NCBI GenBank assembly: GCA_029027825.1
Contig: CP093399.1
Location: 4,092,001-4,156,000, forward strand
DNA from: Rs1 sp029027825
Lineage (GTDB): Bacteria > Pseudomonadota > Gammaproteobacteria > Pseudomonadales > Balneatricaceae
Length of the DNA stretch: 64,000 nucleotides
Direction of reading: 5' to 3'
The position numbers were made by a program, and so were the translations under genes. A model generated the notes under the pieces. The model searched no databases, was not told the DNA's origin, and saw only the letters and a program-made list of their open reading frames with translations. Below are positions 46,788 to 56,345 of this stretch, one piece after another (positions within the stretch are counted from its first letter, which is position 1; each line of letters starts with the position of its first letter).

Positions 46788-47426
46788 ATGTCAGATCAGC
46801 AATTTTTACATCGATTAGAAAAGCAGCTAGCAAAACTAGGTCATAGTTTTACCCCACATATTATTCAGCAATTACTCGATTATCACGCGCTGTTAATTAA
46901 GTGGAACAAAGCTTATAACCTCACCTCGGTTCGCGATCCTATAACAATGATAGATCGTCACATTCTAGATATCTTAAGTGACTTAACTTTTATCGATGAG
47001 TCGGGCTTTAAAAACTTAGTAGATGTGGGCAGTGGAGCGGGATTGCCAGGTGTTTTATTAGCCATCTGCCGACCGGAACTAGCGGTGACTAGTATTGATA
47101 GCAATGGCAAAAAAACGCGCTTTCAAAATCAAGTTAAAATTGAGTTATCGCTCACTAATTTAACGGTTATAAAAGGACGAGCAGAAGATTGTAAAGCCGA
47201 ACCCTTTGAAGCAGTCATTTCAAGGGCATTCGCCTCAATTGCAGATATGTTGAAATTGACAGATCAGCTCTGCGCTAAAGGTGGGGCCTTTCTGGCGATG
47301 AAAGCAACCATATCTAAGCAAGAAATATCGCAACTGCCACAGGGATATGCTCTAATTGCCAGTCATGTATTAAAGGTGCCTGATGAAGATGGTGCTCGTC
47401 ATTTGATGGAAATAAGGAGAGTGTGA
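46788..47426 (+). CDS. rsmG: 16S rRNA m7G527 methyltransferase
   Basis: Methylates G527 of 16S rRNA with SAM. 212 residues (E. coli 207). The SAM loop is LVDVGSGAGLPGVLLAICRP, preceded by the family segment WNKAYNLTSVRDP and followed by the conserved ISRAFAS. The ATG at 46788 has AAGGT nine bases upstream. Its TGA stop lies next to the start of parA, giving the conserved mnmG-rsmG-parA-parB order around oriC. Confidence 0.96.
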   Translation: MSDQQFLHRLEKQLAKLGHSFTPHIIQQLLDYHALLIKWNKAYNLTSVRDPITMIDRHILDILSDLTFIDESGFKNLVDVGSGAGLPGVLLAICRPELAVTSIDSNGKKTRFQNQVKIELSLTNLTVIKGRAEDCKAEPFEAVISRAFASIADMLKLTDQLCAKGGAFLAMKATISKQEISQLPQGYALIASHVLKVPDEDGARHLMEIRRV

Positions 47427-47428
47427 GC

Positions 47429-48235
47429 GTGGCAAAAATACTGACAATTACCAACCAGAAAGGTGGGGTTGGTAAAACCACAACTTGTGTCAATTTGTCT
47501 GCTTCGCTTGCGGCTACAAAAAAACGAGTATTGTTAGTTGATTTAGATCCGCAAGGTAACGCTACCATGGGTAGCGGGGTAGATAAATATCAGCTCGAAC
47601 ATTCCGCTTATGAATTGTTGACCGGAAAAAGTAGCGTAGAAGATACGATTATTAATACGACAGAGGTCGGTTATGATGTGATTGGCTCAAACGGTGATCT
47701 TACCGCTGCAGAAGTTGAACTTCTGGAATTGCCGCGCCGTGAGTTTCGTTTGAAAATGGCATTGATGCCAATACTTGATAACTACGATTACATATTAATA
47801 GATAACCCGCCATCACTTAATTTACTGACGGTTAATGCACTCGCCTCATCTAGTGGGGTAATTATTCCCATGCAGTGTGAGTATTACGCATTGGAAGGTA
47901 TTAGTTCGTTAATCGGTACAATTGAGAAGATCAATGCACGTCTCAACCCCTCCTTAAAAATAGAGGGAATATTACGGACTATGTACGATCCGAGAATGAC
48001 CTTAACTAAAGACGTATCAAATCACTTAATTGAGTATTTTGGCGATAAAGTGTACCGCACCATAATCCCCCGTAATATTCGCCTAGCAGAAGCTCCGTCC
48101 CATGGTTTGCCGGCATTGTTATATGACAAAAATTCCCGCGGAGCGATTGCATATTTGGCACTGGCAGGTGAATTAAGTCGCAAGACCGAGCAAGAACTAA
48201 AACAAAAAGTATTAGATGAAGCTGCACAAGACTAG
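47429..48235 (+). CDS. parA: Chromosome partitioning ATPase ParA (Soj)
   Basis: 268 residues, Walker-type ATPase that binds DNA non-specifically and moves ParB-parS complexes. The deviant Walker A is NQKGGVGKTTTC at the very N-terminus, with LLVDLDPQGNAT and YILIDNPPSL following. GTG 47429 is preferred because AAGGAG lies nine bases upstream and MAKILTITNQKGG aligns with relatives; GTG 47423, overlapping the rsmG stop, is less well spaced. Co-transcribed with parB. Confidence 0.94.
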   Translation: MAKILTITNQKGGVGKTTTCVNLSASLAATKKRVLLVDLDPQGNATMGSGVDKYQLEHSAYELLTGKSSVEDTIINTTEVGYDVIGSNGDLTAAEVELLELPRREFRLKMALMPILDNYDYILIDNPPSLNLLTVNALASSSGVIIPMQCEYYALEGISSLIGTIEKINARLNPSLKIEGILRTMYDPRMTLTKDVSNHLIEYFGDKVYRTIIPRNIRLAEAPSHGLPALLYDKNSRGAIAYLALAGELSRKTEQELKQKVLDEAAQD

Positions 48236-48251
48236 CTAAGAGGATATCACA

Positions 48252-49160
48252 ATGGCCAAAAAAAGAGGTTTGGGCCGCGGTTTAGATGCACTGCTGTCCG
48301 CTGCAACTCTGGAAAATCAGATCAATACAGATCTGGATAGTAATGGGTCCGAAAACGGACTAGCGGCTGACGGTTACCTAATGTTAGATGTGCACAAAAT
48401 CCAGCGAGGGAAATATCAACCTCGCCGGGATTTGGAACCACAGGCCCTCGAAGATTTAACCAATTCAATTAAAGCGCAGGGAGTAATGCAGCCGATTATT
48501 ATTCGGCCATTTAACGATCCAGAAAAGCCTAAAATTAGCTATGAGATTATTGCCGGTGAGCGACGATGGCAAGCGTGTCAGTTAGCGGGTCTGGATACAA
48601 TTCCGGTGATTATTAAAGATGCTAGCGATGAAGCGGCGATCGCAATGGCACTGATTGAAAACATTCAACGTGAAAACCTGAATGCCATGGAAGAGGCAAT
48701 CGCGTTAAAACGTTTGCAAGAAGAGTTTAATCTGAGCCAGCAACAAGTAGCCGATGCGGTGGGCAAGTCTCGCTCTTCGGTAACCAACTTACTACGTTTA
48801 ACTAAGTTGACTGATGACGTTCGAAAATTATTAGAATACGGCGATCTAGATATGGGGCACGCCCGTGCGCTGCTGGGGCTTGAAGGCGATATTCAAGTTC
48901 AAGTGGCGAGAGAAGTTGCAGCGAAGAGCATGTCAGTCCGACAAACCGAAGAATTAGTCAGAAAATGGCAATCGGGAGCTCTGCCGAAGCAACCAATAGA
49001 AAAAGTGGCGGCAGATGTTAATTTACAGAAGATAAGCCAAGATTTGGCGAGTAAATTAACGGCTAAAGTTGATATAAAACAAAACGCAAAAGGCAGCGGA
49101 AAAATCACAATTAGTTTTGAAAATGCAGATAAGCTAGCTGAAATTATTGCCAATTTATAA
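48252..49160 (+). CDS. parB: Chromosome partitioning protein ParB (Spo0J, CTPase)
   Basis: 302 residues. It opens with a basic MAKKRGLGRGLDALL that stimulates ParA. It then shows the CTP-binding/ParB domain (KIQRGKYQPRRDLEPQALED, EIIAGERRWQA, ENIQRENLNAMEEA) and the helix-turn-helix LSQQQVADAVGKSRSSVTNL. A C-terminal dimer domain ends it. Its binding sites (parS) are at 355-370 and 10278-10293. The ATG follows AGAGG. Confidence 0.96.
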   Translation: MAKKRGLGRGLDALLSAATLENQINTDLDSNGSENGLAADGYLMLDVHKIQRGKYQPRRDLEPQALEDLTNSIKAQGVMQPIIIRPFNDPEKPKISYEIIAGERRWQACQLAGLDTIPVIIKDASDEAAIAMALIENIQRENLNAMEEAIALKRLQEEFNLSQQQVADAVGKSRSSVTNLLRLTKLTDDVRKLLEYGDLDMGHARALLGLEGDIQVQVAREVAAKSMSVRQTEELVRKWQSGALPKQPIEKVAADVNLQKISQDLASKLTAKVDIKQNAKGSGKITISFENADKLAEIIANL

Positions 49161-49371
49161 GAATATACTACACGCGACAATTTTTTTATCGAGCGGCTAA
49201 TAAAGAACTAACAGCCTGGCACAAGCAATACATTTAGCACGGCGATTTGTACGTTACTTTAAACAGATAACTAAGCAATTAATAAAAGGTTAATAAACTA
49301 TATTTTATAAAATAGTTTTGTTATAACAAAGCGAGGAAAGTGCAGATTCGTGAAAATGACGACAGATTTAG
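49161..49371. other. Intergenic region between parB and atpI
   Basis: AT-rich spacer with an A/T palindrome around 49298-49322. No T-rich GC hairpin terminator was found for parB. The atp promoter follows at 49372. Confidence 0.5.
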
Positions 49372-49400
49372 TTGAGTCTGCACGGACAACCCAATATAAT
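49372..49400 (+). promoter_or_regulatory. sigma70 promoter of the atp operon
   Basis: -35 TTGAGT (49372-49377), a 17-bp spacer and -10 TATAAT (49395-49400), 61 bp before the atpI start codon. Confidence 0.8.
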
Positions 49401-49461
49401 CAGCCCCCTAATTTGCAGCTGTGTGCAAAAATAACAAAAAATAGAGTAAGAGCGGTAGAAA

Positions 49462-49887
49462 ATGCTAAATAAACGCCGTAAAACTCGAGGGCAGTCTCAA
49501 GTAGTACGTCAAAAAACACTCAAAATTCTTGTTATTCAATTGCTTGCAACATGTGCCATAGCGATTTTAGTGAGTATAAAGTCAGGGGTTTTAGGTTATT
49601 CAGCCTTGTTAGGTGGTCTAATCTACTTGTTACCTTTCACTTATGCCGCTAACAGAATATTGGCTAATCGGCAGCGATCAGCAGCGGAAAATACGGCAAA
49701 TAGAGCTTTAGCAGATCTATATATAAGCCAAATATGGAAAATGGCAATCGGTGCACTGTTATTTGCACTGGTTTTTGTTCTAGTGAAACCACTGAGCCCC
49801 TTTTCCTTATTTGGCACTTACATCGCAATTCAAGCCCTAGGCTGGTATTTGCAGATGAGCGCTGATAGCGGCTTCATAAAACTTTAA
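49462..49887 (+). CDS. atpI: ATP synthase assembly protein AtpI
   Basis: 141 residues, about four transmembrane helices. It is the first gene of the operon and aids assembly of the c ring. The basic N-terminus MLNKRRKTRGQSQ and the short membrane segments LVIQLLATCAIAILV and ALLGGLIYLLPF fit the family, which is only weakly conserved. Its place directly upstream of atpB supports the call. Confidence 0.85.
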   Translation: MLNKRRKTRGQSQVVRQKTLKILVIQLLATCAIAILVSIKSGVLGYSALLGGLIYLLPFTYAANRILANRQRSAAENTANRALADLYISQIWKMAIGALLFALVFVLVKPLSPFSLFGTYIAIQALGWYLQMSADSGFIKL

Positions 49888-49937
49888 TCTAAACTCCTAC
49901 ACAGTAGCGGGTGTTAGATTCAACAAGAGAGATAGCA

Positions 49938-50807
49938 ATGGCGACGGAATTAATGACTTCCAAGTCCTATATATCACATCATTTAACGAATCTGACCTTT
50001 GGTAATTTACCAGAGGGAATGACGAGATACGATGGATCCATCGTAGCGGATGGCGGTATTTGGACTTTTGCTCACAGCAGTGCAACTGTTAATGAAGCAG
50101 CGGCAATGGGCTTTTGGGCAATTAACGTAGATACGATGTTTTGGTCGATTGGCTTAGGTGTACTGTTTTTGTGGTTGTTCCGCAAAGTGGCAGTATCTGC
50201 AACCGCCGGTGTACCGGGTAATTTGCAGAACTTTGTCGAAAGTATCATTGAATTTGTTGAAGAAAACGTCAACAGCATCTTCCATCACAAGAATGCGATT
50301 ATAGCGCCCTTAGCGCTGACTATTTTTGTCTGGGTATTCTTGATGAACTTAATGGATTTAGTCCCTGTCGACTGGATTCCCTACATTGCACAGCAGATGG
50401 GTATTCCCTACATGAAGGTTGTTCCCTCAACCGACATTAATGCAACGATGGGTATGGCGTTAGCGGTTTTCGCGCTAATTATCTACTACAGCATTAAGAT
50501 GAAAGGTGTAGGTGGCTTTATGGCAGAGCTTTCTCTACAGCCTCTAGGTAAATGGTTACTACCATTTAACTTGTTCCTAGAAATTGTAGGTCTGATCGCT
50601 AAGCCTGTTTCATTGGCGCTACGATTATTCGGTAACATGTATGCAGGTGAAATGGTTTTCATCCTGATCGCACTATTACCTTTCTGGGCTCAATGGGTAC
50701 TATCAGTACCATGGGCTATTTTCCACATTCTGATTATTACGTTACAAGCGTTCATCTTTATGGTGTTGACTATCGTCTATCTCGCCATGGCGCATGAAGA
50801 GCACTAA
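49938..50807 (+). CDS. atpB: ATP synthase subunit a (Fo)
   Basis: Proton-channel subunit, inner membrane, 289 residues (E. coli 271). The essential arginine lies in the helix with VSLALRLFGNMYAGEM, and the nearby LFLEIVGLIAKP is also conserved. The ATG at 49938 has AGAGA upstream; a GTG nine codons earlier gives MLDSTREIA and is not family-like. It forms the a/c interface with AtpE. Confidence 0.97.
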   Translation: MATELMTSKSYISHHLTNLTFGNLPEGMTRYDGSIVADGGIWTFAHSSATVNEAAAMGFWAINVDTMFWSIGLGVLFLWLFRKVAVSATAGVPGNLQNFVESIIEFVEENVNSIFHHKNAIIAPLALTIFVWVFLMNLMDLVPVDWIPYIAQQMGIPYMKVVPSTDINATMGMALAVFALIIYYSIKMKGVGGFMAELSLQPLGKWLLPFNLFLEIVGLIAKPVSLALRLFGNMYAGEMVFILIALLPFWAQWVLSVPWAIFHILIITLQAFIFMVLTIVYLAMAHEEH

Positions 50808-50863
50808 CGGAATAATTGAATTTTTTAAACTTTAAAATTTTAACTTAGAAATCGGAGAAACTG

Positions 50864-51106
50864 ATGGAAAATGAATTAGCAAGTGCAATTTTGTACATCG
50901 CTGGAGCATTAATGCTAGGTCTTGGCGCAGTTGGTGCGGCAATTGGCGTAGGTATATTAGGTGGTAAGTTCTTGGAAGGCGCTGCGCGTCAACCTGAATT
51001 GATTCCTATGCTTCGTACACAATTCTTCATCGTAATGGGTCTAGTAGATGCTGTACCTATGATCGGTGTTGGTCTTGGTATGTACGTACTGTTCGCAGTA
51101 GCTTAA
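50864..51106 (+). CDS. atpE: ATP synthase subunit c (Fo)
   Basis: 80 residues, a two-helix hairpin. The polar loop is ARQPE. The ion-binding acid is Asp62 in GLVDAVPMI, which with the rest of the helix points to H+ rather than Na+ as coupling ion. It follows an A/T-rich leader with GGAG before the ATG. Many copies form the rotating ring. Confidence 0.98.
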   Translation: MENELASAILYIAGALMLGLGAVGAAIGVGILGGKFLEGAARQPELIPMLRTQFFIVMGLVDAVPMIGVGLGMYVLFAVA

Positions 51107-51161
51107 TTAAGTAGCACCCTACTTTTTAGATAACACTTAATTAACTACGAGAGGTAATGGC

Positions 51162-51632
51162 GTGAATATTAATCTAACCATTATTGGTCAGATCATTGCA
51201 TTCTTCTTCTTCGTTGTATTTTGTATGAAATACGTATGGCCGCCGATTACGGCTGCCCTAGAAGAACGCAAGCAGAAGATCGCTGAAGGTCTAGACGCTG
51301 CTGACCGTGCAGAACGTGATTTGCGTGCGGCTCAAGAAAAAGCTGAAGCAGATTTACAGGAAGGCAAAGAGCAGTCAGCCGCCATCATCGAACAGGCTAA
51401 CAAGCGGGCGAGCCAAATCATCGACGAAGCGAAAGAAGCAGCCAATGCGGAAGCACTCCGTATTAAAGTTGCAGCAGACGCTGAAATCGAACAGGAAGTT
51501 AACCGTGCTAAAGAAGATTTGCGTGCACAAGTTGCTGTATTGGCAATTGCGGGCGCAGAGAAGATTCTTGAAGCAACGGTTGACAAAGCCGCCCACGCTA
51601 AGCTAGTTGATAAACTAGCAGCGGAGCTTTAA
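51162..51632 (+). CDS. atpF: ATP synthase subunit b (Fo)
   Basis: 156 residues, the same length as E. coli. One N-terminal membrane helix (IGQIIAFFFFVVFCMKYVW) precedes a long charged coiled coil that joins Fo to F1 as the peripheral stalk. The start is GTG 51162 with GAGG upstream; NINLTIIGQ matches the family start. Confidence 0.97.
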   Translation: MNINLTIIGQIIAFFFFVVFCMKYVWPPITAALEERKQKIAEGLDAADRAERDLRAAQEKAEADLQEGKEQSAAIIEQANKRASQIIDEAKEAANAEALRIKVAADAEIEQEVNRAKEDLRAQVAVLAIAGAEKILEATVDKAAHAKLVDKLAAEL

Positions 51633-51644
51633 GCGAGGTTTACG

Positions 51645-52178
51645 ATGGCTGAACTCAATACAGTAGCTCGTCCTTATACTAAAGCCGTTTTCGAATTTGC
51701 TCGCGATGCGGGCACTATCGATGACTGGTCTAAATCACTGCATGATGCGGCACAAGTTGCCTCTGACGACGTGATGAAGAGTATATTGGGCAATCCTGCA
51801 CTGACCAGTGAACAAAAGGCAGACGCGGTAATTACTGTGCTGACAGATTTAGATGAAAGTGGTAAAAACTTCATCGGTCTATTGGCAGAGAATAACCGTC
51901 TGGCTTTAATTCCAGAGATCGCAGCGCAGTTTGAGCAGCTCAAGGCAAATCAGCAGTCCAACGTTGAAATCGACGTGACTACCGCCTATGAGCTCGACGA
52001 GCAACAGCAACAAAAATTAACTCAGGCGTTAAGCGCTAAGCTAGGTCGTGACGTATCTATAACTTCTACGGTAGACAAGTCTATCTTAGGTGGTTTGGTG
52101 ATTCGCACCCAAGACCTAGTAATCGACGGTTCAGTTCGCGCAAAAATTGCGAAACTGGCCGAAGTATTAAATTCCTGA
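51645..52178 (+). CDS. atpH: ATP synthase subunit delta (F1)
   Basis: 177 residues, as in E. coli. Caps the F1 head and binds subunit b. Family segments are TVARPYTKAVFEFA at the N-terminus and the late GGLVIRTQDLVIDGSVR. The ATG follows GAGG and the previous stop by 12 bp. Confidence 0.97.
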   Translation: MAELNTVARPYTKAVFEFARDAGTIDDWSKSLHDAAQVASDDVMKSILGNPALTSEQKADAVITVLTDLDESGKNFIGLLAENNRLALIPEIAAQFEQLKANQQSNVEIDVTTAYELDEQQQQKLTQALSAKLGRDVSITSTVDKSILGGLVIRTQDLVIDGSVRAKIAKLAEVLNS

Positions 52179-52194
52179 GTATCGAGGAATAACC

Positions 52195-53739
52195 ATGCAG
52201 CAACTGAATCCATCAGAGATCAGCGAGATCCTCAAGAAGCGCATCGACAAGCTGGATGTGTCTTCTCAAGCTAAAAATGAGGGCACGATTGTCAGTGTAG
52301 CCGACGGTATCATCTTGATCCACGGTCTGGCAGATGTAATGTACGGGGAAATGATTGAATTCCCTGGCGGCGTATACGGTATGGCACTCAACCTTGAGCG
52401 CGATGCAGTAGGCGCGGTAGTCCTAGGTGACTACCAACAGTTAGTAGAAGGCATGACGGCACGTTGTACTGGCCGCATCCTAGAAGTCCCCGTCGGACCT
52501 GAGTTACGTGGTCGCGTTGTAGACGCACTAGGTAACCCAATCGACGGCAAGGGACCTGTTGACACGAAATTAACCGATGCTGTTGAAAAAGTAGCACCGG
52601 GTGTTATCGAACGTAAATCGGTTGATCAGCCTATCCAGACTGGTCTTAAAGCGATTGATGCGATGGTTCCTGTCGGACGTGGCCAGCGTGAGCTGATCAT
52701 CGGCGACCGTCAAATCGGTAAAACTGCGATTGCTATCGACGCAATCATCAACCAAAAAGGCAAGGGCATTACTTGTGTCTATGTTGCCATTGGTCAAAAG
52801 CAGTCTACTATCGCTAACGTAGTACGCAAATTAGAAGAACACGGCGCAATGGAACACACAATTGTGGTAGCCGCTGGTGCATCAGACCCTGCAGCAATGC
52901 AGTTCTTAGCACCGTACGCTGGTTGCACAATGGGTGAATACTTCCGTGACCGCGGTGAAGACGCGCTGATTGTATATGATGATCTGACTAAGCAAGCTTG
53001 GGCTTATCGTCAAATTTCACTATTGTTACGCCGTCCGCCTGGACGTGAAGCGTACCCTGGTGATGTGTTCTATCTCCACTCTCGTCTACTAGAGCGTTCT
53101 GCTCGCGTAAACGTTGAATACGTTGAGAAGTTCACCAACGGTGAAGTTAAAGGCAAACCAGGCTCGCTAACTGCGCTTCCTGTTATCGAAACACAAGGTG
53201 GTGACGTATCAGCATTCGTACCTACCAACGTAATTTCGATTACTGACGGTCAGATCTTCCTAGAGACAGATTTGTACAACGCCGGTATCCGTCCTGCGAT
53301 TAACGCTGGTCTATCTGTATCACGTGTTGGTGGTGCAGCTCAGACTAAAATCATCAAGAAACTTGGTGGTGGTATTCGTTTGGCACTTGCACAGTACCGT
53401 GAATTGGCGGCATTTGCCCAGTTCGCATCCGATCTAGATGACGCGACTCGCGCCCAGCTAGAACACGGACAGTCTTTAACAGAGCTAATGAAGCAGAAGC
53501 AGTACTCGCCAATGTCAGTCGCTGAAATGGGTCTATCCCTATTCGCTGCTAACGAAGGCTACCTTAAAGACATCGAAATCAAAAAGATCGGTGATTTTGA
53601 GGCGGCATTGATTTCATTCTTCAACAGCGATTACGCTGATGTTATGGATAAAATCAACGTATCAGGCGCGTATAACGATGAGATCTCTGCGACATTTAAA
53701 GCGGGTATCGAGAAATTTAAGGCAACTAGCACTTGGTAG
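52195..53739 (+). CDS. atpA: ATP synthase subunit alpha (F1)
   Basis: 514 residues (E. coli 513). The Walker A loop is GDRQIGKTAIA, and the non-catalytic nucleotide site closes with LLLRRPPGREAYPGD. The arginine finger is expected within SVSRVGGAAQTK. The ATG follows GAGGAATAACC. Highly conserved throughout, with no odd features. Confidence 0.99.
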   Translation: MQQLNPSEISEILKKRIDKLDVSSQAKNEGTIVSVADGIILIHGLADVMYGEMIEFPGGVYGMALNLERDAVGAVVLGDYQQLVEGMTARCTGRILEVPVGPELRGRVVDALGNPIDGKGPVDTKLTDAVEKVAPGVIERKSVDQPIQTGLKAIDAMVPVGRGQRELIIGDRQIGKTAIAIDAIINQKGKGITCVYVAIGQKQSTIANVVRKLEEHGAMEHTIVVAAGASDPAAMQFLAPYAGCTMGEYFRDRGEDALIVYDDLTKQAWAYRQISLLLRRPPGREAYPGDVFYLHSRLLERSARVNVEYVEKFTNGEVKGKPGSLTALPVIETQGGDVSAFVPTNVISITDGQIFLETDLYNAGIRPAINAGLSVSRVGGAAQTKIIKKLGGGIRLALAQYRELAAFAQFASDLDDATRAQLEHGQSLTELMKQKQYSPMSVAEMGLSLFAANEGYLKDIEIKKIGDFEAALISFFNSDYADVMDKINVSGAYNDEISATFKAGIEKFKATSTW

Positions 53740-53832
53740 TCAACGCTTAAATGCGTACCTGCAGATTATCAATCTCTGCAGGTAAAGACTTAAGATGAGC
53801 AAAGTTACTTAAATAACATAGGCGGAATAGCT

Positions 53833-54696
53833 ATGGCAGTCGGAAAAGAGATAAAAACGCAAATTGCCAGTATTGGTAGCACACGTAAAATTACTAGCGC
53901 CATGGAAATGGTTGCAGCTAGTAAGATGCGCAAGGCCCAAGAACGCATGCAATCTTCCCGTCCGTACGCTCGAAGTATCCGTGGTGTGATTCAGCATTTG
54001 AGTAAATCAAATGCTGAATACAAGCATTTGTACATGCAGGAGCGCGAAGTAAAACGTGTGGGCTACATTGTAGTTTCATCCGATCGCGGTCTGTGTGGCG
54101 GTTTGAACATTAACGTGTTTAAAGCTGCTATAAAAAGCATGAAAGAACATAACGATGCCGGTGTCGAAGTTGACATTTGTGCGTTGGGAGCGAAGTCAGC
54201 AGCTTTCTTCAAAAGCTTTGGCGGCAATGTGATTGCGGCAAAATCGCAATTGGGCGATAAGCCCGCAGTAGCGGATTTAATCGGCTCTGTAAAGATCATG
54301 TTAGACTCCTTCAGCGAGGGCAACTTGGATCGATTGTACATAGTGTGTAACGACTTCGTTAACACCATGACGCAATCGCCAAGCGTTCAGCAAGTGCTAC
54401 CACTGAAAGCAGAAGACGACGAAAAACTGCTGGACCATCACTGGGACTACATCTATGAGCCCGATGCTAAAGAGCTACTTAACAGCTTGTTAGCACGTTT
54501 CGTAGAGTCTCAAGTTTATCAAGCGGTTATCGAGAATAATGCCTGCGAACAGGCAGCTCGTATGATAGCGATGAAGAGCGCAACAGATAATGCTGGCGAC
54601 TTAATTGATGAACTGCAGATGATATACAACAAGGCACGTCAAGCGGCGATCACTCAGGAAATATCTGAGATCGTCAGCGGCGCGTCAGCGGTTTAA
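53833..54696 (+). CDS. atpG: ATP synthase subunit gamma (F1)
   Basis: 287 residues, as in E. coli. Central rotating shaft. The N-terminal helix KTQIASIGSTRKITSAMEMV and the C-terminal RQAAITQEISEIVSGASAV form the coiled coil. SSDRGLCGGLN is the typical Rossmann-like segment. Ninety-three bases separate it from atpA. Confidence 0.98.
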   Translation: MAVGKEIKTQIASIGSTRKITSAMEMVAASKMRKAQERMQSSRPYARSIRGVIQHLSKSNAEYKHLYMQEREVKRVGYIVVSSDRGLCGGLNINVFKAAIKSMKEHNDAGVEVDICALGAKSAAFFKSFGGNVIAAKSQLGDKPAVADLIGSVKIMLDSFSEGNLDRLYIVCNDFVNTMTQSPSVQQVLPLKAEDDEKLLDHHWDYIYEPDAKELLNSLLARFVESQVYQAVIENNACEQAARMIAMKSATDNAGDLIDELQMIYNKARQAAITQEISEIVSGASAV

Positions 54697-54760
54697 TAAT
54701 AGAGAGCTAAGCTTAATTAGCTCTCCAATTAACGGGTTAAACGTTAAAGAGGATCCGAAC

Positions 54761-56137
54761 ATGAGTAGCGGACAAATTGTTCAGATAATTGGCGCGGTTG
54801 TCGATGTGGAATTTCCACGTGACGGCGTGCCAAAAGTGTATGACGCACTACTAGTTGGTAAAACTGGTCTGACACTAGAAGTACAGCAACAGCTTGGTGA
54901 CGGCGTAGTACGCACGATCGCCATGGGTCAAACTGAAGGCGTCAGCCGCGGTTTAGCCGTAGAGAATACTGGTGCACCTATCGCAGTACCTGTAGGTAGT
55001 GCGACACTAGGTCGTATCATGGACGTATTGGGTAATCCAATTGATGACTGTGGTCCTATCGGCGAAGAAGAGCGTATGCCTATTCACCGTAAAGCCCCAA
55101 CCTATGCCGAGCAAAACGCCTCTGACGAATTGTTAGAGACAGGCATCAAGGTAATCGATTTGATCTGTCCTTTCGCCAAAGGTGGTAAAGTTGGTCTGTT
55201 CGGTGGTGCCGGTGTTGGTAAAACTGTAAACATGATGGAGCTGATCCGTAACATCGCGATTGAGCACTCAGGTTTCTCAGTATTCGCAGGTGTTGGTGAG
55301 CGTACTCGTGAGGGTAACGACTTCTACTACGAGATGAAAGAATCCAACGTACTAGACAAAGTATCGCTAGTATACGGCCAGATGAATGAGCCTCCAGGAA
55401 ACCGCTTACGCGTAGCCCTAACTGGCTTAACTATGGCTGAGAAATTCCGTGACGAAGGTAACGATGTACTATTGTTCATCGATAACATCTACCGTTACAC
55501 ACTAGCTGGCACAGAAGTATCTGCACTTCTTGGTCGTATGCCATCAGCGGTAGGCTACCAGCCTACACTTGCTGAAGAAATGGGCGTACTTCAAGAGCGT
55601 ATTACTTCTACAAAGAAAGGTTCAATCACATCATTCCAAGCGGTATATGTACCTGCGGATGACTTGACTGACCCCTCTCCAGCAACAACTTTCTCGCACT
55701 TAGACGCAACAGTAGTACTGTCTCGTCAAATTGCAGAGCTTGGTATCTACCCAGCGGTTGATCCGCTAGATAGTACTTCGCGTCAGCTTGACCCGTTAGT
55801 TATCGGTCAAGAGCACTACGACACAGCCCGTGCTGTACAAGGCGTGCTACAGCGTTACAAAGAGCTGAAAGATATCATTGCGATTCTTGGTATGGATGAA
55901 TTATCTGAAGAAGACAAGCAGTCGGTTACCCGCGCTCGTAAGATTCAGCGTTTCTTATCTCAGCCTTTCTTCGTTGCTGAAATCTTCACTGGAGCACCTG
56001 GTAAGTACGTATCTCTTAAAGATACTATCAAGGGCTTCAACGGCATCTTAGCTGGCGATTACGATTCACTTCCAGAGCAAGCCTTCTACATGGTAGGCGG
56101 AATCGAAGAAGCGGTCGAAAAAGCGAAAAACATGTAA
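54761..56137 (+). CDS. atpD: ATP synthase subunit beta (F1, catalytic)
   Basis: 458 residues (E. coli 460). Walker A is GGAGVGKTVN, the catalytic glutamate region GVGERTREGND, and Walker B LLFIDNIYRYTLAG. The last reads IDNIYR where most homologues have IDNIFR, a mild change. The ATG follows AGAGG. The gap to atpC is unusually long because of an inserted repeat. Confidence 0.99.
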   Translation: MSSGQIVQIIGAVVDVEFPRDGVPKVYDALLVGKTGLTLEVQQQLGDGVVRTIAMGQTEGVSRGLAVENTGAPIAVPVGSATLGRIMDVLGNPIDDCGPIGEEERMPIHRKAPTYAEQNASDELLETGIKVIDLICPFAKGGKVGLFGGAGVGKTVNMMELIRNIAIEHSGFSVFAGVGERTREGNDFYYEMKESNVLDKVSLVYGQMNEPPGNRLRVALTGLTMAEKFRDEGNDVLLFIDNIYRYTLAGTEVSALLGRMPSAVGYQPTLAEEMGVLQERITSTKKGSITSFQAVYVPADDLTDPSPATTFSHLDATVVLSRQIAELGIYPAVDPLDSTSRQLDPLVIGQEHYDTARAVQGVLQRYKELKDIIAILGMDELSEEDKQSVTRARKIQRFLSQPFFVAEIFTGAPGKYVSLKDTIKGFNGILAGDYDSLPEQAFYMVGGIEEAVEKAKNM

Positions 56138-56188
56138 TTTGGTTTAGAACCAGTAAGGCCCTCGTCCAATTTGAGCGTGGGTTTTTAT

Positions 56189-56328
56189 AAGGGCTGGGTT
56201 AAAACGTAGCGAGCGACAATAAGGCAAGGCAAAAAATGACGAAGTAGCGGAGTTTACATTTGTAAATGAGCATGCTGAGTTATTTTTTAACGCAGTATTA
56301 TTGAGCGCAGTAGTTTTAAACAGTCCTT
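56189..56328. repeat. Palindromic MITE-like repeat, divergent copy E, inside the atp operon
   Basis: 140 bp with ends AAGGGCTGGGTTAAAAC and GTTTTAAACAGTCCTT (complementary with few mismatches). The interior keeps family landmarks in order: GCGAGCGACAATAAGGCAAG, GTAGCGGAG, AAATGAGCAT, TTTTTAACGC and TTGAGCGCAGTAG. It is a separate subfamily with changed ends. It lies between atpD and atpC, which are usually separated by a few tens of bases. Confidence 0.75.
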
Positions 56329-56345
56329 AAAAAGAGGTAATTAAC

